Shown one piece after another: positions 9,146-15,625 of a stretch of 21,827 bases of DNA. Source of the stretch: Verrucomicrobia bacterium 12-59-8 (GTDB lineage Bacteria; Verrucomicrobiota; Verrucomicrobiae; Verrucomicrobiales; Verrucomicrobiaceae); assembly GCA_002279765.1 (NCBI GenBank), contig NCCR01000058.1, forward strand, positions 7,110-28,936. The letters are read 5' to 3'. The first letter of the stretch is position 1, and each line of letters starts with the position of its first letter. The position numbers and the translations under genes were made by a program. Under the pieces are notes generated by a model, which had not been told where the DNA came from, ran no database searches, and saw nothing but the letters and a program-made list of their open reading frames with translations.

Positions 9146-9406
9146 CTAGGAATCTTCGACGTTGGCCACCGGCTGGCGTTTTTCCTGCGGCGGCGTGATT
9201 TTCGGACGCTCGACTTCTTCCTGGGCGTTCTGGAGTTCGGCTTCGAATTCTGTGCGGGCCTTTTTGAACTCGCCCATGCTCTTGCCCAGGCTGCGGGCAA
9301 AGGTGGGGAGCTTTTTCGCGCCAAACAGCACGAGAATGAGGATGCCGATGATGATCATCTCAGGCGTGCCGAGAGGTCCGATAGCGAGGATGGATGTGGG
9401 GTTCAT
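9146..9406 (-). CDS. tatA: Sec-independent (twin-arginine) translocase subunit TatA/E
   Basis: An 86-residue protein with the TatA plan: a short N-terminus, one membrane helix (PEMIIIGILILVLFGAKKLP, residues 14-33), the hinge FGxxKLP, an amphipathic helix (ARSLGKSMGEFKKARTEFE) and a charged, disordered tail. TatA oligomerises at the inner membrane to let folded proteins with twin-arginine signals cross. I chose ATG 9406 because the open frame to 9526 would add 40 residues ahead of the membrane helix, which does not fit the family. tatB and tatC are not in the window. The adjacent downstream gene encodes a protein with a Tat-like signal. Confidence 0.95.
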   Translation of the reverse strand: MNPTSILAIGPLGTPEMIIIGILILVLFGAKKLPTFARSLGKSMGEFKKARTEFEAELQNAQEEVERPKITPPQEKRQPVANVEDS

Positions 9407-9724
9407 ATGGGTACTAGGTTTGCATTGTTCGTAGTGACGTGCAACGCGGACTTTGAAGTCGTTCCCAGTGGGGCCATCGTCCTTTGCGCGGAGGTGAAAA
9501 CGACCGGGCAGGAACGCCGTGGTCATGTCTTCCTCTTATCAAACGTCGCATCTGCCCGCACGTTAGCAAGAAATCCCCATCTTAGATCATTTTGTTCGTA
9601 TGGCATGGGGGCCTCGGGCTGGCATCAGGCCCAGAATTGCCATTTGCATGACGGCCCTCTCTATGGGGTCTCGATTTTCTAGTGAAATCTGCGACGTTCC
9701 TTTGCTGCACCTGGCTCTCATAGG
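9407..9724. other. Intergenic region upstream of tatA
   Basis: 318 bases without a supportable gene. It holds the tatA promoter on the minus strand (not identifiable by eye) and the first copy of the 32-bp repeat at 9630-9661. Small plus-strand frames here have no protein character. Confidence 0.5.
9630..9661 (+). repeat. 32-bp direct repeat, copy 1
   Basis: The segment starts CCCAGAATTGCCATTTGCAT and ends GCCCTCTC. It matches 30 of 32 bases of 10435-10466. The core TTGCCATTTGCA is identical in both. Copy 1 has no plus-strand gene within 800 bases downstream. Confidence 0.8.
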
Positions 9725-10255
9725 TCAGTCCGACGTCATCCAGGAGCGCGAGGCTGGGGAGTATGTATGGCGATACCAGGACGGTTGGAAATTAAGGGTG
9801 AAAGTCCCGTCAGGTCGCTGTTTGTATGAAATCGGGTAGAGCTTGTGAGAGGGGCTGGGCAACAAGGACTCGATCCCATTGAGGGACTCCGGAAGCGTAC
9901 CCTGGGAACGCTGATGCTCAGTGATGGCAGCAGCCAGCATCTCCACTCGTTCCCGCGTCGGTTTTAGCTCCGCCTCGCGCAACAGACCTCCCGCCATCGC
10001 AGCCAGGACTACGGCAACGACAAGTCCCGCGCTCTCACCTAGCGCTCTGAGCAGGCGGTCGGTTCGTATCCCGCCAAGCCAGATCAGGACAAAAACGACA
10101 AAGCCCATGCCAAGTGTGATCAGAAACCACCCCGCAGCGGACCAGGCGTCTTCTCCTTTCCAAGACGATAGCATTGCCAATGCGGCCACGCCTACGCCGA
10201 GCCAAAATGACACGCGGCGAAAGGCAGTCGAAGAAGAAGCAGGGATTGATGGCAT
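9725..10255 (-). CDS. Small membrane protein, three TM helices plus soluble C-terminal domain
   Basis: 176 residues, unrecognised family. ATG 10255 is used (MPSIPASSSTAFRRVS); the frame is open a further 13 codons without improving it. Three hydrophobic segments lie near residues 14-32, 40-63 and 72-92. They are followed by a soluble region with an amphipathic helix (RERVEMLAAAITEHQRSQG), LPESLNGIESLLPSP and the aromatic stretch YPISYKQRPDGTFTLNFQPSWYRHTY. The helix-loop-PESL-beta layout recalls the C-terminal half of pseudopilin-like proteins, but this is weak. Direct 32-bp repeats lie on both sides of the gene. Confidence 0.65.
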   Translation of the reverse strand: MPSIPASSSTAFRRVSFWLGVGVAALAMLSSWKGEDAWSAAGWFLITLGMGFVVFVLIWLGGIRTDRLLRALGESAGLVVAVVLAAMAGGLLREAELKPTRERVEMLAAAITEHQRSQGTLPESLNGIESLLPSPSHKLYPISYKQRPDGTFTLNFQPSWYRHTYSPASRSWMTSD

Positions 10256-10434
10256 GGGCAGAGCAACAGGGCTGATGCAGTACTTTGGTACCATCTCTTT
10301 CCTGCGCCACCGCTATGTCATCCCCGACGCTGAGAAGGCCCGCAGTCAGAAACCATGCGCCAGATTCTTGCGTGCCCGACTTACCCTAGGCGCGGCGCAG
10401 AGCTTGATGTTGGCGGCTCGAGCCCAGGCGGTAA

Positions 10435-10466
10435 CCCAGAATTGCCATTTGCACGACGGGCCTCTC
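10435..10466 (+). repeat. 32-bp direct repeat, copy 2, upstream of lipoprotein genes
   Basis: The partner of 9630-9661 in the same orientation, with two substitutions. It ends 27 bases before the ATG of the small lipoprotein gene, so it could carry promoter elements for that pair. TTGCCA at 10442 resembles a -35 box, but the sequence 17 bases on (TCCCGA) is a poor -10. Confidence 0.75.
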
Positions 10467-10493
10467 CCGATAGGATGCCGGACCCAATTCCTC

Positions 10494-10676
10494 ATGAAAA
10501 CCGCCTCGTTCTTCCTCTGCGCTGCCGCCCTCGTCCTCGCCTCCACTTCCTGCGGGAAGCACACCTGGAAGGAAACCCAGGTGCTGCATGAAGGCATGCA
10601 CAAGGCCCACGCTGAAGAGCATGGCGATGCCCACGCCAAGGAAGCCGAGCACGGCGAGAAGAAGGAGCACCACTAA
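10494..10676 (+). CDS. Small His-rich lipoprotein
   Basis: 60 residues. The N-terminus MKTASFFLCAAALVLASTSC is a lipoprotein signal with lipobox ASTSC, so the mature protein would start at Cys20 as a lipid-anchored peptide of about 41 residues. The mature part is very hydrophilic and His/Glu/Lys-rich (for example HAEEHGDAHAKEAEHGEKKE, ending HH), with about nine His, which suggests metal binding. Nothing else is recognisable. It lies nine bases upstream of another lipoprotein gene on the same strand, so the two are likely co-transcribed. Confidence 0.75.
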   Translation: MKTASFFLCAAALVLASTSCGKHTWKETQVLHEGMHKAHAEEHGDAHAKEAEHGEKKEHH

Positions 10677-10685
10677 GACTCGAGC

Positions 10686-11303
10686 ATGCGCCGCTACGCC
10701 TTCATCGGGCTGCTTGCGCTGGTGATCGTAGCGACCAGTTGTACGATGCTGCGGACGTGCTGGGCACGCCTATCAACGTCCATTGCCTCCACGGGCGGCA
10801 AGAAGCTGCACCTCCGGCTGCCGGATGACGGCAGGACGCACCTGCAAAAGGACAAACGCTGGGCGGCGGATCAGCTCGGCACCTCCACCGGCACGCTGGG
10901 CAGCCACGGCTGCCTGGTTTCCAGCGTGGCGATGGCCTGCTCAGACCTAGGCGTCAAACTCACGCCCAAGGAACTGAACGAGCGCCTCAAAAAAGCCGGC
11001 GGCTTCCTACCGCAGGGCTGGGTGGTATGGAATGCCATCCCGCGCGTGACGGACAACAAGCTCGCGGCGGATTACCATTCCTCTGCGAGTCACGCCATCA
11101 TGGATGCCGCGCTGGAACGCGGTGCCTACCCCGTGGTGAAATACTTCCTTCCCGGCGGCATCCAGCACTGGTGCGTCATTGTCGGCAAGGACGGCCTGGA
11201 ATATCTGGCTCGTGATCCGCTGCGGGATGACGAGAAGCCGGTGAAGCTCTCCGAGCTGACGGCGAAGGTGTACGCGGTGCGGGTGATCCGGCGGGTGGAG
11301 TGA
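10686..11303 (+). CDS. C39-like papain-fold peptidase, lipoprotein
   Basis: 205 residues. The lipoprotein signal MRRYAFIGLLALVIVATSC puts the lipidated Cys at residue 19. The body resembles the Peptidase_C39_2 group: LQKDKRWAADQLGTSTGTLGSHGCLVSSVAMAC with likely catalytic Cys76, GGIQHWCVIVG with His161, and ARDPL with Asp177, a complete Cys-His-Asp triad in the right order. Family members cleave peptides or act as isopeptidase-like enzymes. There is no ABC transporter domain as in bacteriocin-processing C39 proteins. Predicted location is the outer membrane facing the periplasm, or the surface. It is probably an operon with the His-rich lipoprotein; its substrate is unknown. Confidence 0.8.
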   Translation: MRRYAFIGLLALVIVATSCTMLRTCWARLSTSIASTGGKKLHLRLPDDGRTHLQKDKRWAADQLGTSTGTLGSHGCLVSSVAMACSDLGVKLTPKELNERLKKAGGFLPQGWVVWNAIPRVTDNKLAADYHSSASHAIMDAALERGAYPVVKYFLPGGIQHWCVIVGKDGLEYLARDPLRDDEKPVKLSELTAKVYAVRVIRRVE

Positions 11304-11447
11304 ACTGCACCGAACGAGGTGAACGCTTTTCGACCGCACCCATGCCCGGAGCGGCATCATCGCCAATGTCCCCGCTGCCGAAGGTTTGAAAGGGCGGTGC
11401 CGGCTTGAATTGGCAGGAATCAACGTGCATGGGAGAAGTCGAAACCC

Positions 11448-11945
11448 ATGCCCCCACCGATCCGCCCCTGGTACTGGCCTGAACGAGGCCAGCCTGAACG
11501 CACCGAGCCCTTCACCTGGATTGTGGAGGGCGTGATCGCCGCGTCGTGGTGGCCTGATCCGTATGTGTTCGACCTTTATGACGAGCACGGCATCCGCGCC
11601 GTGGTCAACTGCTGCGAGTTTGACAATCGCAAGGACGTGCCGCCTCACTTTGCCTACCATCACATCCATGTGCCGGACTACGGCGTGCCAACGGATGCGC
11701 AGATGGAGCACTTCCTGACGCTGATGGATGCGCACCAAGCCGCCCGCGAGCCCGTGGTGGTGCAATGCGTCGCGGGCTGCGGGCGGACGGGGCAGTTCAT
11801 CGTGGCCTGGTGTGCCAGGGCGGGTTTCATCCCCGCAGGCAGCGAGCCTGTGCAGTGGATTCGTGCCCGCCGGAAGTGCTGTCTGGAAACCCGCGAGCAA
11901 ACGGACTGCGCCAAGCGGTGGATGAACAAGTATCGGCTCAAATGA
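11448..11945 (+). CDS. Dual-specificity/tyrosine phosphatase-like protein
   Basis: 165 residues with the protein tyrosine phosphatase P-loop VVQCVAGCGRTGQ: nucleophile Cys107, Arg113 and the following Thr, matching CX5R(S/T). VPDYGVP supplies Asp77 as the likely general acid, and IRARRKCCLETREQ corresponds to the IRxxRxxxxExxxQ segment near the family's C-terminus. The expected reaction is dephosphorylation of phosphotyrosine or another phosphomonoester. No signal peptide or membrane helix is seen, so it is probably cytosolic. GGGAGAAG lies 10-17 bases upstream of the ATG and may be a ribosome binding site. It stands 144 bases after the peptidase gene and may be a separate unit. Confidence 0.85.
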   Translation: MPPPIRPWYWPERGQPERTEPFTWIVEGVIAASWWPDPYVFDLYDEHGIRAVVNCCEFDNRKDVPPHFAYHHIHVPDYGVPTDAQMEHFLTLMDAHQAAREPVVVQCVAGCGRTGQFIVAWCARAGFIPAGSEPVQWIRARRKCCLETREQTDCAKRWMNKYRLK

Positions 11946-11959
11946 GCGGGCGCGGCGTG

Positions 11960-12421
11960 TCACCGGGCTGCCGCCTGCTCAGCCCGCCGCAGGTGGGGAT
12001 ATAAGTCTGTCACTTTGAAGGCCAGCGCCTTTCGCAGCCCCATGCGCATCAGTTGCAGGCACAGGAGCGCCATGACGGCGGTGGGCTTCCAGTCTCTGAG
12101 CTGTGGCTTGAGGTGGGTGAAAAAGGCCATGACTTGAGGGTGACCTGACAGCCAGTAAACGATGAAGGCTGTGCTGAGGCCAATGCTGATGGCAATGATG
12201 GAGCGGCGTTTGTCACGCCGGGTCCTGGCAGCTTCATCCTCGGCTATCGGATCGGCGCACAAAGCCGGTGAATGGGCTGTCAATGCGAACAGCACGAAGA
12301 GCGCCGGCAGGTAATGATTCCGCCAGTCATATACGAGCGACAGATACCAGGTCAGCAAAATCGGCGGGCAGACCAGGGCGGAGGCAATCTTTGCGGCGCG
12401 CATGGCAGTGTAGCGTTTCAT
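11960..12421 (-). CDS. Hypothetical membrane protein
   Basis: 153 residues, unrecognised. Hydrophobic segments are near residues 10-32 (KIASALVCPPILLTWYLSLV), 36-55 (YLPALFVLFALTAHSPAL), 74-92 (SIIAISIGLSTAFIVYWL) and possibly 114-130. A charged loop (EDEAARTRRDKRR) sits between the second and third. No motif suggests an enzyme. It is the last gene of a minus-strand run that begins at nuoF, with a 50-base gap to the preceding ORF. Confidence 0.65.
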   Translation of the reverse strand: MKRYTAMRAAKIASALVCPPILLTWYLSLVYDWRNHYLPALFVLFALTAHSPALCADPIAEDEAARTRRDKRRSIIAISIGLSTAFIVYWLSGHPQVMAFFTHLKPQLRDWKPTAVMALLCLQLMRMGLRKALAFKVTDLYPHLRRAEQAAAR

Positions 12422-12471
12422 GGAGAGGGGTGGTGGTGCGTGATGCCGTGCGCGGCAGCGGCCAAGCTTTT

Positions 12472-12888
12472 CTATGTCTGAAGGGCTGCAAGGTTGATCG
12501 CGCGTTTCTCGCGCAGACTTTGGAAGAGTTCTGGTCTGGAGGCCAATATGTCCAGGAGCAACTGATGACGATCCATGCCGCCCTCGGCATAGAGTTTTCG
12601 AAAACCCGGCATGTCGAGGCTGCCCAGCTTGCTTCGTGAATTTTGGGTGGTCTCTGGAATGGGGATGTCACTGTCAATCATCTGGGCAAGAGGCAGCAAG
12701 GTGGCCCGGGAGGATTCAAAAATTGAGCGATAATAAGGAAGCAGGTGGGTTTCAGCTTCTGTGGTGCAGCGCCTGATGATCCGATCACTGCCCTTTCCGA
12801 GTTCCGAATCAACGATGACTTGTGGCTGGTGAAGACCACGAGAATCAACGCGGTGCGGGTGATTCGGAGTTGTGCTAATGCCGCTCAA
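12472..12888 (-). CDS. Hypothetical small protein, start uncertain
   Basis: The C-terminal part reads like a real protein (IIRRCTTEAETHLLPYYRSI, then MIDSDIPIPETTQ, LDMPGFRKLYAEGGMDRHQL, LLDILASRPELFQSLREKRA) with balanced composition. No ATG exists before Met70. The best start is TTG at 12888, which overlaps the stop of the upstream pseudopilin-like gene (TTGAGCGGCATTAG) and would give 138 residues by translational coupling. The frame upstream of this is only an out-of-frame reading of the neighbour. Alternatives are a shorter protein from ATG 12681 or the remnant of a longer gene. The function is unknown. Confidence 0.45.
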   Translation of the reverse strand: MSGISTTPNHPHRVDSRGLHQPQVIVDSELGKGSDRIIRRCTTEAETHLLPYYRSIFESSRATLLPLAQMIDSDIPIPETTQNSRSKLGSLDMPGFRKLYAEGGMDRHQLLLDILASRPELFQSLREKRAINLAALQT

Positions 12889-13510
12889 TGCGGAGCCAGG
12901 AGCAGATGTTGTCGTGCCAGGTGTCTGGATCGCGATCCGGGCCGGAGGAGTAGATGGCCATCGGCATTGGCAGCCTTTGGGGCGGTGGATATTTTTGAGC
13001 AAACTTGGCCTGCTTGGGATCTGAGGTGTTCGCGCCGAACTCGGGATTGGGAACCTGGTTATCTTTGTTGATGTCGAGGATGATGTAGAAGGGCTCACCC
13101 CAGGGGGCGCCGAGCACCCACTCTTCGCCGTCCTGCCATAGACCGCGCTTATGTTCTTGGGCTGTCGGGAACTCGGCATATCTGACCTCTCGCGGATTGA
13201 GCATGGAGATATTTTCTCCCTGCAAGACCTGAAGTAGGATTCCGCGTGAGCGTGTCACGACGTCTTCAGTGGACTTGCCGTTATCCTGAATGGGGAAGCG
13301 GTGAAAGTCTGTCCCGTAGGAAAGGATAGCAGCCCTTAAATCGGCGATGACGCTTTTGACGCTGAGACGGAGAATGTCTGAGTCTGATGGGAATGAAGAA
13401 TGATGGTTCAGGAGCCAAAACAACCCCAGCACAACGGCTCCAGCGGACAGCACGGTTTTTCCCAGGCTTGAACATCCTTCCATGCGGTCAATGTGCCGTT
13501 CGTCGGTCAT
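12875..13510 (-). CDS. Type II secretion G-like (pseudopilin-like) protein
   Basis: 211 residues: a membrane helix near residues 18-35 (VLSAGAVVLGLFWLL), then a helical region (SVKSVIADLRAAILSYGTDF) and a beta-rich C-terminus with WGEPFYIILDINKDNQVPNPE and AIYSSGPDRDPDTWHDNICSW. The last motif (YSxGxDxxPxTWxDNI) is typical of T2SG-like proteins that are common in Verrucomicrobia and Planctomycetes. No prepilin peptidase site (G/FxxxE) precedes the helix, so it is not a classical pseudopilin. A second start at Met10 is possible. It is a paralogue of the neighbouring broken gene at 13586-14095 and lies in the same minus-strand run. The role is unknown. Confidence 0.75.
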   Translation of the reverse strand: MTDERHIDRMEGCSSLGKTVLSAGAVVLGLFWLLNHHSSFPSDSDILRLSVKSVIADLRAAILSYGTDFHRFPIQDNGKSTEDVVTRSRGILLQVLQGENISMLNPREVRYAEFPTAQEHKRGLWQDGEEWVLGAPWGEPFYIILDINKDNQVPNPEFGANTSDPKQAKFAQKYPPPQRLPMPMAIYSSGPDRDPDTWHDNICSWLRIERH

Positions 13511-13585
13511 GTGTTTGTTCTACCCGACAGAGCCGTCCTTTGTCGAGTTCCGAATGGAATGAGGCTTCCTCGGTCCCATCCCTTA

Positions 13586-14095
13586 CTACCTCGTCAAATG
13601 AGGAGGCATGTTATCCTCCCACGTCGCCGGGTTGCCATCAGGTCCGGCGGAGAAGATGGAGATGCGGGTGGAGAGTTCCTTTTGCGTCGCGCCTGGCTTG
13701 GGTGGCACGGTCAGCAGTTCGGGATTGGGGACTATGCCGTTGTTGTTGAAGTCGCAGATGATGTACCAAAGCGAGCCCCAGCCGTCTTTGTTGGGCGTGG
13801 CGATGCTCCGTGGCATGTTGATCTTTTGCACCATGGCTTCGTCGAACTGCCAGTCCGTGCGCAGCATTGCCTCATCGCGCGGAGTTGATGGGCCGATTTT
13901 GGAAGCGACGTATTCGGGGGTGATCAACTCGCGCATTCTGCTCATCATGAAATGGGTGCCGTTCCACGGACCATAGTCGATGGCACCTTTTTTGGCCGTA
14001 TAGGCGACAAAAGCCTAAGCCAGGGCGGCGATGATCAAAACGATCATCCACCGTCTGAAGCTCCAGAGCTTTTGCTTGTCGCTGGCCGTGCTCAC
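13586..14095 (-). pseudogene. Pseudopilin-like gene interrupted by an in-frame TAG
   Basis: The frame opens with GTG at 14095, overlapping the nuoF stop as GTGA, and reads a basic N-terminus (STASDKQKLWSFRRW) and a membrane helix (MIVLIIAALA). It then meets TAG at 14015-14017 (codon 27) and continues in the same frame AFVAYTAKKGAIDYGPWNGT to a T2SG-like C-terminus (WGSLWYIICDFNNNGIVPNP, FSAGPDGNPATWEDN). Without the stop it would be 169 residues, with the helix spanning the TAG. The 120-residue ORF starting at 13948 is what remains after the stop and lacks the helix. A single substitution, for example CAG to TAG, would explain it. It could also be a sequencing error or rare readthrough. Confidence 0.8.
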
Positions 14096-15486
14096 ACCAC
14101 CAAGCCCGCAGCCGCGACCAGCGTCTCCTCATTGACGATCTTGCTGGCCAAATCGGGTTTGCAGTCGCCTTTGAGTTCGTCGCGGAATTTCTTGATGAAG
14201 CTTTGGGTGGGCCAGGAGGCGGCTTCGCCGAAGGCGCAGATGGTCTTGCCTTCGATCTGGTTGGCCACGGTTTCCAGGGTGTCCACGTCATCGGGGCTGG
14301 CGTCTCCGGCCACGATGCGGTCGCTGATCTTCTTCATCCACAGGCTGCCTTCGCGGCAGGGGGTACACTGGCCGCAGGATTCGTGGGCGTAGAAGGCGTT
14401 CAGATTGTTGATGACCCAGGTCATGCTGCGGCTGTCGTCCATGATGATGACGCCGCCGGATCCGGCCATGGTGCCGCACTGCGCCATGGTGTCGAAGTCC
14501 ATGGGGATGTCCATGATACCGAGTTCGCGGCCGTCCTTGAGCTTGAACTTTTCATCGGCGCGCAGGACTTTGGAGGAGCTGCCGCCAGGGATGATGGCCT
14601 TCAGTTTGCGGCCGGGCTTGAGACCGCCGCAGAGGGTGTCGATGACTTCGCCCATGGTGACCTTGCCGACTTCGACTTCGAAGTAGCCGGGCTTCTGCAC
14701 ATCGCCGCTGACGCAGAGGATGCGGGTGCCGGTGTTGTTCGGCGTGCCGAGCTTGGCGTATTCCGCGCCGCCCATCTCGATGATGTGTTTCACGTGGCAG
14801 AGAGATTCCACGTTGTTGACGATGGTCGGGCTCATGTAGAGGCCGAGCGCCGCAGGGAAGTAGGGGGGCTTGATGCGCGGGTAGGGGCGCTTGCCTTCGA
14901 GGGATTCGATGAGGCCGGTCTCTTCACCGCAGATGTAAGCGCCTGCACCGCGATGCACGTAGATCTCGCAGTCGAAGCCGGTGCCGAGGATGTTCTTGCC
15001 GAGGAAGCCTTTTTCGTGCGCTTCAGCGATGGCCTTTTCGAGGATCTTCGCGGCGTAGGGGAATTCTTCGCGGACGTAGATGTAGGAGAGCTTGGCACCC
15101 ACGGCGAAGCAGGCGATCGTCATGCCTTCGATCAGCTGATGCGGATCTTGGTGCATGATGTAGCGGTCCTTGAAGGTGCCGGGTTCGGATTCGTCCGCGT
15201 TGCAGATGAGATAGACCGGCTTGGTGTTCGTCGGCGGAATGAAGCCCCACTTCACCCCGGTGGGGAAACCTGCACCCCCACGGCCGCGGAGACCACTGGC
15301 TTTGACCTCATTGGTGATGGCGCTGCGTTCCATGGTGAACGCCTTCTTGAGCTGCTCATACCCGCCATTCTCCATGTAACACTCGATGGACGGATTGTAA
15401 CCGGCGCGGTCGATGTTCTTGAAGATCAGGCGCTTTTCACGCGCATGGGGTTCTTTTCCGGGAAGATACTGGACGGGGGAGGCCAT
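14092..15486 (-). CDS. nuoF: NADH-quinone oxidoreductase subunit F (complex I, 51 kDa type)
   Basis: 464 residues. NuoF binds NADH and FMN and passes electrons to the N3 iron-sulfur cluster of complex I at the inner membrane. Seen: the nucleotide/FMN loop SGLRGRGGAGFPTGVKW (64-80), CNADESEPGTFKDR (95-108), GAGAYICGEETGLIESLEGK (181-199), the SLBB-like region (VSGDVQKPGYFEVEVG) and the 4Fe-4S ligands Cys371, Cys374 and Cys377 in ESCGQCTPCREG plus Cys417 in GKTICAFG. The length is close to the usual 430-460. ATG 15486 fits the family N-terminus. No nuoE or nuoG is adjacent, which is unusual since nuoEFG are commonly together. Its stop overlaps the start of the broken pseudopilin-like gene. Confidence 0.97.
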   Translation of the reverse strand: MASPVQYLPGKEPHAREKRLIFKNIDRAGYNPSIECYMENGGYEQLKKAFTMERSAITNEVKASGLRGRGGAGFPTGVKWGFIPPTNTKPVYLICNADESEPGTFKDRYIMHQDPHQLIEGMTIACFAVGAKLSYIYVREEFPYAAKILEKAIAEAHEKGFLGKNILGTGFDCEIYVHRGAGAYICGEETGLIESLEGKRPYPRIKPPYFPAALGLYMSPTIVNNVESLCHVKHIIEMGGAEYAKLGTPNNTGTRILCVSGDVQKPGYFEVEVGKVTMGEVIDTLCGGLKPGRKLKAIIPGGSSSKVLRADEKFKLKDGRELGIMDIPMDFDTMAQCGTMAGSGGVIIMDDSRSMTWVINNLNAFYAHESCGQCTPCREGSLWMKKISDRIVAGDASPDDVDTLETVANQIEGKTICAFGEAASWPTQSFIKKFRDELKGDCKPDLASKIVNEETLVAAAGLVV

Positions 15487-15528
15487 GGTCGGCAGTATCC
15501 GAGTGTGAATAAGGTGGGCAACTGGGAT

Positions 15529-15546
15529 TTGTGAAAAATTTCACAA
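15529..15546. promoter_or_regulatory. Perfect CRP/FNR-type palindrome upstream of nuoF
   Basis: TTGTGAAAAATTTCACAA contains TGTGA-N6-TCACA, identical to the core CRP consensus, with matching outer T/A bases. It lies 43 bases upstream of the nuoF start and 70 bases upstream of the divergent DUF1549 gene, so it could serve either promoter. The binding protein is inferred from the motif only. Confidence 0.5.
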
Positions 15547-15594
15547 GGGGGTGACGAATGCCGAATGGGCTAGATCTGGCGCTGGGGGCTCTCG

Positions 15595-15625
15595 AATAGG
15601 TCGTATAGAGCCTATATGACCTATT
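15595..15625. promoter_or_regulatory. 31-bp near-perfect palindrome across the DUF1549 gene start
   Basis: Left arm AATAGGTCGTATAG and right arm CTATATGACCTATT are complementary at 13 of 14 positions around an AGC centre. The right arm includes the ATG at 15616. It may be an operator or an mRNA hairpin hiding the start, or it may show that the true start is further on (GTG 15664). Confidence 0.45.

Noticed and set aside
9407..9526. 40-residue N-terminal extension of TatA
   Set aside because: TatA proteins start just before the membrane helix; the extension has no family counterpart, although a purine-rich tract precedes its ATG.
10686..11945. Bacteriocin or defence cassette from peptidase plus phosphatase
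   Set aside because: No transporter, toxin, immunity or effector gene is present, and the phosphatase is separated by 144 bases.
12889..13179. N-terminal part of a 235-codon frame
   Set aside because: It is an out-of-frame reading of the pseudopilin-like gene at 12875-13510; only the part after 12888 looks like protein.
14203..15534. 443-codon open frame opposite nuoF
   Set aside because: It is antisense to a clearly conserved gene, and its Ala/Val/Asp/Gly-rich composition is what high-G+C codon use gives on the reverse strand.
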